Positions 23,306 to 30,537 of a stretch of DNA of 55,669 bases are shown piece by piece; the first letter of the stretch is position 1, and each line of letters opens with the position of its first letter. The notes under the pieces are model-generated. The model was not told where the DNA came from. It was given only the letters and a program-made list of their open reading frames with translations, and ran no database searches. Made by a program: the position numbers and the translations under genes. Source of the DNA: Pseudomonadota bacterium (lineage in GTDB: Archaea > Thermoplasmatota > SW-10-69-26 > JACQPN01 > JAJPHT01); assembly GCA_021325135.1 (NCBI GenBank), contig JAJPHT010000028.1, forward strand, positions 1 to 55,669, in the 5' to 3' direction.

Positions 23306-23716
23306 TCAGCCCACCTTGGCCTCGAAGGCGATGGGCGCGCCCGCCCGCACCGTGCTGCCCACGCTGCAGTACTTCTCCACGGAGAGGCGCACCGCGTCGT
23401 CGAAGGCCTTCGCGGGCACGTCGCCTTCGACGCGGAAGAGGAGCTTGACGTCCTGGAACGGCTTGGGCGTGCCCTCGTCGGGGCGCGCGCCCACGCACTC
23501 CACGCGGAGGCCGGAGAACGTGAGGCGCTTCTTGCGCAGGATGACGTCCACGTCCATGAGCGCGCACGCGCCGATGGACGCCAGGAGGTGCTGCATGGGG
23601 GACGCGCCGTGGGGGCCCCCGTCGCCGTCGAACGTGATGACGGGGCCCTGGGGCGTCGCGCAGTCCAGCGAGCTCCCCTTTCCGGTGTGCGTGACGGTGA
23701 GGCGCATCTCGGCCAT
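23306..23716 (-). CDS. OsmC/Ohr-family protein
   Basis: 136 aa. The sequence follows the OsmC pattern: MRLTVTHTGKGSSLDC, GPHGASPMQHLLASIGACAL (the helix with the first redox Cys), DVDVILRKKRLTFSGLRVEC, then SVEKYCSVGSTVRAG with the second conserved Cys. OsmC proteins reduce organic hydroperoxides in the cytosol using this Cys pair; some YhfA-like members act otherwise. AGTTTTCAAG about 26-35 bp upstream of ATG 23716 may be its TATA region. Divergent from the ACT protein. Confidence 0.9.
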   Translation of the reverse strand: MAEMRLTVTHTGKGSSLDCATPQGPVITFDGDGGPHGASPMQHLLASIGACALMDVDVILRKKRLTFSGLRVECVGARPDEGTPKPFQDVKLLFRVEGDVPAKAFDDAVRLSVEKYCSVGSTVRAGAPIAFEAKVG

Positions 23717-23812
23717 GCCGTCGGCAGACGGGCAGCGGCACTTGAAAACTGCGCTCGTAGCCCTCAGCTTCTTGCATGGCACGCCCCTTGGGCCCGAACC
23801 AGGTGAACCGAC

Positions 23813-24202
23813 ATGGTCGCTGTTGAGAACGTGAGCACCATCTACGTCAAGCTCGAGAACCGCCCCGGCGCCATCGCCCGCGCCGCCAAGGCCCTGGCCG
23901 ACCACCGCATCAACGTGGACGCCATCTCCCTGGAGACGGTGGGCAGCGGCGGCTTCGCGCGCATCGTGACCCCCAAGGCGCGCGAGGGCGTCGAGGCGCT
24001 CCGCTCCCTGGGCATCGAGTCCTACGAGAGCCCCGCCATCCTCGTGAGCCTGCCCAACCGGCCCGGCGAGCTGAGCCGCGCGGCGCACGACATCGCCGCC
24101 GGCGGGCTCAACGTCGAGGGCATGATCACGACGCAGGACGGCCGCCTCGTGCTGCGCACGAGCGACAACGACCGCGCCGCGCAGATCCTGAAGAAGCTGT
24201 AA
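23813..24202 (+). CDS. Tandem ACT-domain protein
   Basis: 129 aa with two ACT domains: STIYVKLENRPGAIARAAKA then LADHRINVDAISLETVGSGG, and SPAILVSLPNRPGELSRAAH then IAAGGLNVEGMITTQDGRLV. ACT domains bind amino acids or other small ligands, often at subunit interfaces. With no catalytic domain it is probably a small sensor or regulatory subunit. Length is typical of stand-alone archaeal ACT pairs. Confidence 0.9.
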   Translation: MVAVENVSTIYVKLENRPGAIARAAKALADHRINVDAISLETVGSGGFARIVTPKAREGVEALRSLGIESYESPAILVSLPNRPGELSRAAHDIAAGGLNVEGMITTQDGRLVLRTSDNDRAAQILKKL

Positions 24203-24295
24203 GAAGGGCGTCGGCGGCGCCAAGATGGGGGGTTTCAGGGGACTATAGCCCTTGTGGGCCCATGCGGGACCCGTGACAGGCCCGCCTCGGGCCTG

Positions 24296-24745
24296 CTACG
24301 GGAGTCCGACCAGAAGGGTTTCCAGCTTCACGCGCCCCCCGATTCCGATTGGGCAACCCACCGCGCCGCTCGGGGGCGGGCCAGGATCAAATGTGATGCA
24401 GGGAAGGTTCGCTGTGAGCGCCAGGATTGCGGGTGATTCGGCGTTGCCGGTGATGGCTGACACGGAGTAGCCCGCGAAGCCCGCGGACACCTCGGCCCGG
24501 GGCTCGGCGTTTCCGCTGACGGTGGCGAGGAGGGAGGGCGCGTTCGGGTCGTCATACCCATACACCGCGTAGTAGTCCGGAGCTTGGGCACCCGGGGTCC
24601 ACTCCACGAGGGTCACATCCCCCGACTTGACGGCGAAGGCAACGGCGGGCGTTGTGGGATCGGGGAGAAGGCCTGCGGCGGGGGAAGCTCCGACCGTGGC
24701 GAGGAGAAGGCCAAAGGCGAGGAGCAAACGCAAGCGTGCGGACAT
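24296..24745 (-). CDS. Small secreted FN3-like protein (paralogue 2)
   Basis: 149 aa. It has a signal peptide (MSARLRLLLAFGLLLATVGA), then one FN3/Ig-like domain (DVTLVEWTPGAQAPDYYAVY, then FAGYSVSAITGNAESPA) and a C-terminal part with two Cys and a PGPPPSG linker. It matches the protein at 2534-2947 through the same order of landmarks, and like it is divergent from a TPR-tailed membrane protein. It uses more A/T at third positions than most genes in the window. Function unknown; probably extracellular. Confidence 0.75.
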   Translation of the reverse strand: MSARLRLLLAFGLLLATVGASPAAGLLPDPTTPAVAFAVKSGDVTLVEWTPGAQAPDYYAVYGYDDPNAPSLLATVSGNAEPRAEVSAGFAGYSVSAITGNAESPAILALTANLPCITFDPGPPPSGAVGCPIGIGGRVKLETLLVGLP

Positions 24746-24863
24746 GGTGAAGCCTCGGCCAGAACCGGCACGAGGTCCCTTAACCCTGTTGTCCGACCAG
24801 GGTACTCCCGTCCTTGAAGGTAGGAAATAATCTCCTGCCGATGATTGCCCGGTGCCGATTCTG

Positions 24864-24881
24864 TAGAGATTTGTTGTGAAA
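24864..24881. promoter_or_regulatory. 18-nt motif copy 4, in the second divergent intergenic region
   Basis: TAGAGATTTGTTGTGAAA matches copy 2 at 14 of 18 positions. It ends 66 bp before ATG 24948 and 33 bp before the TATA box, the same layout as copies 2 and 3. Confidence 0.5.
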
Positions 24882-24910
24882 CTCGGGCCCCCGGAGGCTT
24901 CCGGCGCATA

Positions 24911-24920
24911 GGCTATACGT
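24911..24920 (+). promoter_or_regulatory. TATA box of the second TPR gene
   Basis: GGCTATACGT, with TATAC at 24914, lies 34 bp before ATG 24948. The spacing suggests a leaderless or nearly leaderless transcript. Confidence 0.55.
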
Positions 24921-24947
24921 TACCCATCGGTTCGTTACGGGACCGTC

Positions 24948-26486
24948 ATGCGTTCTCTTGCGGGCAGGCTGGCCGCTGGATTTGTTCTCATGGCGCTTCT
25001 TGCGCCTCTCGTTGCGGCGGACGCAAGCGGCGATATCGCCACTCAGGGGCCCGCCACGTTCGACGGCCCTTCCGGAGGTCGCTATCAAGCAAGCGCCTTC
25101 TTCTTGCCCGACGCCTCGGCTCTCGCCTCCTTGTCGGTCGTCGGGTCGGCTCGCCTTTGCCACAACGAATGGACCTTGCAGGAGGTCCAAGTCCCGCAGG
25201 CGAGCAGCAATCCGCTCTATCGGCAGCCCACGGACAAGAAGGAGGGTTGCTTCGACACGGACGCCATTACTCTCTCCCTGGGACCCGGAGCGATGGGAGG
25301 TTGGCTTGGGGGCCGCTTCTCGGGCCCTGGCGCGTTCGACTTCACGGGCGCGGGGCCGGTCGTCGTCCAGCCTTCGGCCTCGTCCACCATGGCGAATCCA
25401 GATGCCTACTATGGGACCACCAATCCCACGCAAGACAGCCCCGACAAACCGTGGTTCTTTGAGCGCACGGTGGGACCGCACCTGAACATCACCGCCTCGG
25501 GCACTGCGCGCTATCACGGCACGGGCGAAATCAAATTCATGGGCCTCTCGGTGACGGTGACGACGCCCGCGAACCGCACGGACTATCAGACCGGCGACAC
25601 CGCCGGGACCGGCCCGCTCCATCAGCGGGAGTGGCGATGGATGACCGTTGACTTTGTGGGCGATCTGGTCCTTGAGAGCCCCCGCGCCGCGCTGGAGGTC
25701 CAGGCCACCGCCGCCTCCGTCTCCTGGGAAGGCGTGGCCCGGTTCGTGGCCGAGTCGGGGACGCTCACCATGGACGGGCGCTCCTACCCGCTCGCGGCGG
25801 GCGAGCCGGCCACGCTGGAGGGCCGATTCTCCGCGGACGTGAAGCCCGAGGGGTCGGACGGGAGCGCGCTGCGCGTGAGCCTCGCGGGCGAGGCGCGCAA
25901 CGCGGCGCTGGGGAGCGTGCGCGTCGCCACGGTGCCCGGCGGCCCCGCCTTCCCGTGGGCCACCGTGGCGGGCGTGGTGGTGGCGGCGGTCGTCGTGGGC
26001 GGCACGACCGTGGCCGCGCTGCGGCGCCACGCGCGGCCCAGGCGTGCGTTGCAGGCCGAGGCGTTGGCGCGGGAAGCCGGGCGGCTGGCGGAGGAGGGCG
26101 GCATGGCGCGCGAGGCGTTGGCGCTCTACCAGGCGGCGATTCGGCGTGCGCCTTCGGCGGCCTATTTCCTGGCCTCGGGTCACCTCTGGCGCGAGTTGGG
26201 AAAGCCGCGGCGGGCGCTGCGGTGCTTCGCGCGGGCGGCCAAGACCGGCAAGGGCGGGGCGGCGGAGTACGGTGCGATCATAGCGGCGCTCGATCTTGGC
26301 GCCGAGGACGCGGCGGCGGGGTTGGTTGTCTTGGCGTTGCAGCGGGGCGACTTGGAGCCGCGGCTCTTGAGCGTGTTTGCCACGGACGCGGGCTTTGCGG
26401 TCCTGCGCGAGCGGGAGCCCGTGAAGGAGGCGTTAGAGGCCGCGAAGCAGCGGCAGGAGTCGCGGGGCTGGCCGAGCTTGCGTTAG
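24948..26486 (+). CDS. Membrane protein: secreted beta-rich domain, one TM helix, cytoplasmic TPR tail (paralogue 2)
   Basis: 512 aa. Signal peptide 1-25 (LAAGFVLMALLAPLVAADAS); extracytoplasmic beta-rich domain to about 340 with two Cys (ARLCHNEW and KEGCFDTD); TM helix (WATVAGVVVAAVVVGGTTVA) followed by LRRHARPRR; TPR-like cytoplasmic tail (EAGRLAEEGGMAREALALYQ, then SGHLWRELGKPRRALRCFAR). Layout and length equal those of the protein at 880-2367. The outer domains are diverged but share the G-x-G-x-IK...G-x-SVT-x-T strand. The two genes are likely ancient paralogues kept with their divergent partners. Codon bias weakens in the N-terminal half. The last four bases (TTAG) are shared with the convergent gene's stop. 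Confidence 0.85.
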   Translation: MRSLAGRLAAGFVLMALLAPLVAADASGDIATQGPATFDGPSGGRYQASAFFLPDASALASLSVVGSARLCHNEWTLQEVQVPQASSNPLYRQPTDKKEGCFDTDAITLSLGPGAMGGWLGGRFSGPGAFDFTGAGPVVVQPSASSTMANPDAYYGTTNPTQDSPDKPWFFERTVGPHLNITASGTARYHGTGEIKFMGLSVTVTTPANRTDYQTGDTAGTGPLHQREWRWMTVDFVGDLVLESPRAALEVQATAASVSWEGVARFVAESGTLTMDGRSYPLAAGEPATLEGRFSADVKPEGSDGSALRVSLAGEARNAALGSVRVATVPGGPAFPWATVAGVVVAAVVVGGTTVAALRRHARPRRALQAEALAREAGRLAEEGGMAREALALYQAAIRRAPSAAYFLASGHLWRELGKPRRALRCFARAAKTGKGGAAEYGAIIAALDLGAEDAAAGLVVLALQRGDLEPRLLSVFATDAGFAVLREREPVKEALEAAKQRQESRGWPSLR

Positions 26487-26881
26487 TGCTTCTTCTCGCG
26501 CTCCTTGCGCTCGCGGGCCTTCTTGGCCCACTCGTCGGCCTGCATCTCGGCATCCGCGACCCGAAGGCCTTCCGGCGTCAGGTAGGTCCAGACGTAAGGG
26601 ACCTTGTTCTCATATCCCTCTTCGACGCGCAAGAGTCCGACGGCCTCCATTCTCTCGCGCCAAACGGCGCCCATCTCGATAGAAAGCTGCATGGCGTCGG
26701 CATTCTCGCGGGCGCTCAAAGGCTCGGGGTGCTTCTGCCGGTGGGCGATCAGGGAGCGCCTGACGCGATGACTGGCTAGGATTTCCTCCAAAGGCGCTCC
26801 CCCGGCTGACGGGAGCAAAGCCGCTGCACTCAGGAAACCCTTTTGTTCATGTAGTCGAATCAGGTCGACTGGTCGAACCAT
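26483..26881 (-). CDS. Small winged-helix-like protein
   Basis: 132 aa from ATG 26881 (MVRPVDLIRLHEQKGFLSAA). The segment AVWRERMEAVGLLRVEEGYE followed by VWTYLTPEGLRVADAEM reads as the recognition helix and wing of a wHTH; the C-terminus is a charged helix (WAKKARERKEREKKH). It probably binds nucleic acid. Its TAA overlaps the TAG of the TPR gene on the other strand, so the two 3' ends interlock. Confidence 0.6.
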   Translation of the reverse strand: MVRPVDLIRLHEQKGFLSAAALLPSAGGAPLEEILASHRVRRSLIAHRQKHPEPLSARENADAMQLSIEMGAVWRERMEAVGLLRVEEGYENKVPYVWTYLTPEGLRVADAEMQADEWAKKARERKEREKKH

Positions 26882-27383
26882 GGCGGATGATCGAATCGGC
26901 TTCCCATGGTCCGGCCCACCAAGGAGCCGGGCGCGCGGGGGTGGATCGAAACTCCCGCACAAATCCAGCGTGAAGCCTCCCGCGGGGCCCTGCCGCGCGC
27001 CCCTGGGCTCCCTGAAGCGACGATGGGCGGCAATCCGGGGCGCACTCCCCACCTTCAGAACCAGCCTCCCACGCCCGCCCCGCTTCAGGGAGCCCGCGGC
27101 CCTCGATGGTGCTCCAAAATCTTCCCCCGCTCCCAACTGGAATCCTCTCCAAAGCCCCGAATCTGCCGTCATGCAAGGCCAAGCTGCGATATAGCCTCTC
27201 AAGCACGAAGGAAAACGTGCAATCAATGCGTCTGGTCAGACTAGGCTTTAATGAAAATTTTTCCAGTTCAATATTCGTAACACGGAAGAATCTAAGTCTG
27301 TGAAGTTGTTACAGGCTTAGGGAGTCTGTTGAGTCTTGCCGGAGCGCATCTGGCCTGGATCGCAGGTCCCAGAGTTGAACACG
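26882..27383. other. Intergenic region with an AT-rich patch
   Basis: About 500 bp without a convincing gene. The part to ~27220 is GC-rich with no repeat noticed. 27230-27315 is strikingly AT-rich (GAAAATTTTTCC, TTCAATATTCG) in a GC-rich window and holds an inverted repeat GTAACA (27277-27282) / TGTTAC (27307-27312). It probably carries the promoter of the secreted-protein gene at 27384, though no box sits at the usual -30. Confidence 0.45.
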
Positions 27384-27968
27384 ATGAAGACAGCATTCGC
27401 ATTCCTCGTGGTGTTCGTCACCATGAGTGGGATCGCCGCCGCTCAGAACATCGAATCTCTCAAGGGCCCCGAGATTTACGCGGTGGGCGTGCCCAACGTT
27501 GACACGGGGCCGGCTTTGCAGGTCATCAGTTCAGTTCTCGCCAGCGACCCTGACAAGGCGTGCGAGAACACCGACGCGAAGGCGGCCCCCGCCTGCAACT
27601 TCCACTGCGCTACGGGGGATCTCCTGTACGTCGACGCCAGCAGCACGGACACGCCCCCGGGCATCGCGCACGTCTACGCGGACGCCGACTGCGCGGGTAT
27701 CGGTGCCCACTGCGACGGGGACCTGCACTGCGAAGGCACGTCATCCGCCACGGTCCCCACGGACGGCCCGGGGCACTGCTCCGCAAGCACCGACGAGCCA
27801 TGGTTCTCCAAGGACTCGGCGACCGTCACCTGCTCCTCGGCCCCCGCGAAGAATACCGGGGACATCCTGACGCTCTCGATGGGCCTCCAGGGGAACCATC
27901 TCGTGAGCGCCGTCTACACGCTCGTGCAGCCCGACGGAACCGTGTTCATCTATCACGTCCATATGTAA
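27384..27968 (+). CDS. Small secreted Cys-rich protein (paralogue 1)
   Basis: 194 aa. Signal peptide MKTAFAFLVVFVTMSGIAAA. The mature part has eight Cys; the block CAGIGAHC...C...DGPGHCSASTDEPW is shared with the protein at 28577-28981. Conserved Cys spacing suggests a disulfide-held extracellular domain. No family recognised. Codon use is less GC-biased than in the operons to the left. Confidence 0.75.
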   Translation: MKTAFAFLVVFVTMSGIAAAQNIESLKGPEIYAVGVPNVDTGPALQVISSVLASDPDKACENTDAKAAPACNFHCATGDLLYVDASSTDTPPGIAHVYADADCAGIGAHCDGDLHCEGTSSATVPTDGPGHCSASTDEPWFSKDSATVTCSSAPAKNTGDILTLSMGLQGNHLVSAVYTLVQPDGTVFIYHVHM

Positions 27969-28026
27969 GGACGTGACCGCGGCGGGGCTGAGCCTCGCCG
28001 CCCTTTCTTCTGCTGACGTGGTGCTT

Positions 28027-28575
28027 ATGCGACCCTCCTCCGCTCCAACTGTTGTGCGCGCCCCATGGCTCCTGGCGTTCATCCTCCTCCTGTCAGGTTG
28101 TGCCAGCCGCCAACTGGAAACGCAAAGCCCCGTCGCTATTCCTTCGCCTCCGGCGGAAATCGCGCCTTCCACCATATCGCAGTCGTTTGACCTCTTGGTA
28201 ACAGAAGTCGACGCGCCATCCGCTGTGAACGGGCGGGGGGAAAGTTGCGTGCATTTCACCTTCGGGTCCGACGTGTCGATCCTGAATGGATCGGCGCGGG
28301 CGGAATGGTCGCCCGTCCTGCCGGCTTCGGGGAAGCTGAGCCTCGGCTTCATCGTCTTGACGGAGGGCCCTCCGCGGACTTCCGTTCAAGGTGGATCGCC
28401 TCTGCAAATCGCGATCAATGCCTCAAACTTCACGCCGAAGTCGCCATATACTGCTATCTTTGTCGGCGCTCCCCGGAATTCGGCCAGCGTTCAGCAGCCG
28501 GTGAAACTCGATGTTTCCCTCACCTACCGCGGGAACCTGACCCTTGAAAAAACATCATGCGCTATCTCGGGATAG
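28027..28575 (+). CDS. Putative lipoprotein
   Basis: 182 aa from ATG 28027. The N-terminus has a hydrophobic stretch and a lipobox (WLLAFILLLSGCAS), so the Cys is probably lipid-modified. The rest is beta-rich with N-x-S/T sites (QIAINASNFTPKSPYTAIFV). No domain recognised. It ends 1 bp from the end of the convergent Cys-rich gene. Confidence 0.65.
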   Translation: MRPSSAPTVVRAPWLLAFILLLSGCASRQLETQSPVAIPSPPAEIAPSTISQSFDLLVTEVDAPSAVNGRGESCVHFTFGSDVSILNGSARAEWSPVLPASGKLSLGFIVLTEGPPRTSVQGGSPLQIAINASNFTPKSPYTAIFVGAPRNSASVQQPVKLDVSLTYRGNLTLEKTSCAISG

Positions 28576-28576
28576 C

Positions 28577-28981
28577 TTACGTCACAACATCGCACTTCAC
28601 CATCAGCAGGTCCCGGGCCCAAGGCATCTCATTCGTGCTGGCCGAGCAAGCTCCGGGCCCGTCGGCGGGAATGCGCGCGCTTTGGTCATGGCAAGCCAAC
28701 GCATGATCGGTGCAGTGGGCACCGACACCCGCGCAATCTGCTGCGCCTTGAACATATGGGAACCAAGACCCATCGGCGCTACGCACTTCCACGGAAAGCC
28801 GCGCGCCCGCCGGGCATACAAAATAGCACGTCACGACGCCATAGCCCTTCGCTTCGCAGCTTTGCGTCCCCTCGCCCATTCTTTCGACGGTGGTTGGAGC
28901 GCGCCAGGAAGCGGCGACCGGAGCGCCGACCACCAACAGGAGGAGAAGCGTCGCCACCAACAGCGCCTTCTTCCGATGCAC
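28577..28981 (-). CDS. Small secreted Cys-rich protein (paralogue 2)
   Basis: 134 aa, GTG start. Signal peptide (ALLVATLLLLLVVGAPVAAS). The C-terminal block CAGVGAHC...C...ADGPGACSASTNEMPW matches the protein at 27384-27968 in order and spacing. This one is shorter, mainly because the N-terminal part of the mature domain is reduced. The lipoprotein gene lies between the two paralogues. Confidence 0.7.
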   Translation of the reverse strand: MHRKKALLVATLLLLLVVGAPVAASWRAPTTVERMGEGTQSCEAKGYGVVTCYFVCPAGARLSVEVRSADGSWFPYVQGAADCAGVGAHCTDHALACHDQSARIPADGPGACSASTNEMPWARDLLMVKCDVVT

Positions 28982-29413
28982 AGCCGCATAGCTGGGGCGG
29001 AGGGAAAATCCCTTCCTCCATGGGTCAGGTTGCCCTCGGGCCCCGGAAGACGCATAGAGCGCCGAGCGCGCGAGGTGCGGGGCGCGTTTCGCCTGCGCCG
29101 CCGCGGCCCCGGCGCACCGGTGCCACGATCTGCGCGACGACGCCCGGGCGCATCAGCTCGCGGAGCTGCGCGCGGACCGGCGGGACCCGTGGGACCGACA
29201 CCGGGCACCCGGCCCGGAAAGTGTCTCTCTCCGGCACATCTCTATTCTTTCTTCCATCACTGGGGGGAAGCCAGCGGCGAGGCCCCCCAGCATCGTCACC
29301 ATGACGGAGGGCAGCGGGGATGCCTCCCGGGTCGTCTTCGTGACGGGTCGGACGCGGCGCGCGCCGCACTCCCAGCCAGCCCCGCGCGTGTGTCCAGCCT
29401 CGCGTCGCGCACC
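28982..29413. other. No supportable gene
   Basis: Open frames on both strands are low-complexity (Arg/Ala/Pro) and lack a start context. The segment leads into the repeat array at 29414, so it may be the decayed edge of the integrated element. No RNA gene seen. Confidence 0.4.
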
Positions 29414-29807
29414 GTTCTAGGCTGGCGCGTCCGGACGCCCGAGCGTTGGCCTGTGGCGATTAGCGGGAAGCAGAGGCAGAAGACCCACGAACCGTTCTAA
29501 GGCCCGCGCGCCCGCGCCCCGAACTGCTCGCCAATCGCCACCCGTTGCGTGCAGTTCTGGACGCCCGCGGGGTCGCTCCAAGGGCCACGCCATCCTGCGC
29601 GCCTGGGGCGACAGGCTGTCTTCTTCTTCCGAAAACCCCCCGCACCGTTCTAAGGTCCGCGCGTCCGAACCTCGGACGCCCTGCCCGTGACCATTAGCAA
29701 GCGGCGGCAGTGGAACCCCCCCACTTCGTTCTAGGTTGGACTGTTGTCCCCCCTAGATCGACGGGCAGGAGGCTGAAGAAAAAAAAGGAAGTCGGCCCCC
29801 CGCTTAT
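29414..29807. repeat. Degenerate tandem array with ~80-bp period
   Basis: GTTCTAAG or GTTCTAGG recurs at 29414, 29494, 29647 and 29728, with a decayed copy (GCTCCAAGG) at 29575: spacings 80, 81, 72 and 81. Units 1 and 4 are most alike. Each has a perfect palindrome 13-14 bp after the landmark (GCGTCCGGACGC at 29427-29438; GCGTCCGA-acc-TCGGACGC at 29661-29679) and then GTG-x-C-x-ATTAGC. Unit 2 holds this last core inverted (29530s). No coding potential is evident. The integrase is about 1.7 kb away. Confidence 0.65.
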
Positions 29808-29823
29808 GGGCCGGCCCTTTTTT
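29808..29823 (+). terminator. Palindrome followed by T6
   Basis: GGGCCGGCCC (29808-29817) is followed by TTTTTT. On the opposite strand an A8 run at 29779-29786 gives T8 after the same GC-rich stretch, so it could stop transcripts from both sides. It closes the repeat array. Confidence 0.45.
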
Positions 29824-30079
29824 GGGGCTTCGGGGTCGGTCCTGGGCGTCCGGCGGGTCCCTCCGGCGAGGCCTCACGTCCCGCCAGGGCCACAAGGCGC
29901 CCATGACGACCCGCGCCCCCTTCACCACGCAGCCCCCGGGCGTCCCGGTGGCACCCCTTGCGGACCCCTGGCGCCCCCGCCGAAAGTCCAAGAGCCACCC
30001 CACGCACACATTCCCCGTGCCTTTCCTCGTCCTCGCGCTCGCGGCAATCCTCGCGCCCACCGGGAAGGAGGCGGCCACC

Positions 30080-30349
30080 ATGGAGCCTGACGGCCTCGCG
30101 GCGATCCTCCCCGATCCCGAGGAGCGCCGCCGCTACCTCCACACCCTCCACAAGCTGACGCACCGCCCCATCAGCGCCCAGCGCCTCGCGGACCGCGCCA
30201 AGCTCAAGCACCGCCGCGCCGTCATCCTTACCGCGCTGCGCGCCGATCCCCGCTTGCAGCGCATCCGCGAGCCCACGACCGGCCCGGAACGCTACGCCTG
30301 GCGGCCCGAGTACCGCCACGGCGTGCCCGCGCGGAGGGCCCCCGCGTGA
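30080..30349 (+). CDS. Small HTH protein of the integrated element
   Basis: 89 aa from ATG 30080, preceded by GGGAAGGAGG as a good ribosome-binding site; an upstream ATG at 29903 would add 59 low-complexity residues. EERRRYLHTLHKLTHRPISA then RLADRAKLKHRRAVILTALR reads as a helix-turn-helix, followed by a basic wing-like end. It could be an element repressor or excisionase-type factor; not provable here. The next gene's GTG overlaps its TGA. Confidence 0.6.
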   Translation: MEPDGLAAILPDPEERRRYLHTLHKLTHRPISAQRLADRAKLKHRRAVILTALRADPRLQRIREPTTGPERYAWRPEYRHGVPARRAPA

Positions 30350-30537
30350 CGCGCTACCGTCACGCCCTGTGGGCACCTTCCGCGAAGTGGCCGCACGGCT
30401 ACCAATGGGGCGCGCCTGTGACGATCTTCCGCGAGCGGTTCCCCGAGAAGGTGAAGGAGTTTGGGGCGCCCTTGCGCGTGTGGGAGTCGGAGAGCGGAGC
30501 GATCGAAGAAAATTCAGCACCGGGCATGAGTTCCTAG
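30346..30537 (+). CDS. 63-aa protein coupled to the HTH gene
   Basis: GTG start overlaps the stop of the preceding gene (GTGA). The sequence begins MTRYRHALWAPSAKWPHGYQ and is rich in aromatic and charged residues. No domain recognised. Its TAG shares CTAG with the stop of the convergent gene, which supports both 3' ends being real. Confidence 0.5.
   Translation: MTRYRHALWAPSAKWPHGYQWGAPVTIFRERFPEKVKEFGAPLRVWESESGAIEENSAPGMSS

Noticed and set aside
26848..26890. tRNA-like GTCGAATC/GGTCGAACC sequence
   Set aside because: No acceptor or anticodon stems can be drawn, and the segment overlaps the start of the small winged-helix gene.
27280..27306. Possible fifth copy of the 18-nt motif before 27384
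   Set aside because: Only the TGTGAA core is shared (8 of 18 positions) and the distance to the start (about 78 bp) differs from the other copies.
28544..29500. Plus-strand open frame of about 318 codons
   Set aside because: It covers the antisense of the Cys-rich secreted gene and then low-complexity Arg/Pro sequence; no start context or domain.
29414..29807. Integron-type attC array
   Set aside because: The repeats lie near a tyrosine recombinase, but their landmark (GTTCTAAG) does not fit the GTTRRRY core, and the units contain no gene cassettes.
29414..29807. CRISPR array
   Set aside because: The period is about 80 bp, repeats are degenerate and spacers of uniform length are lacking. 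No cas gene is present.
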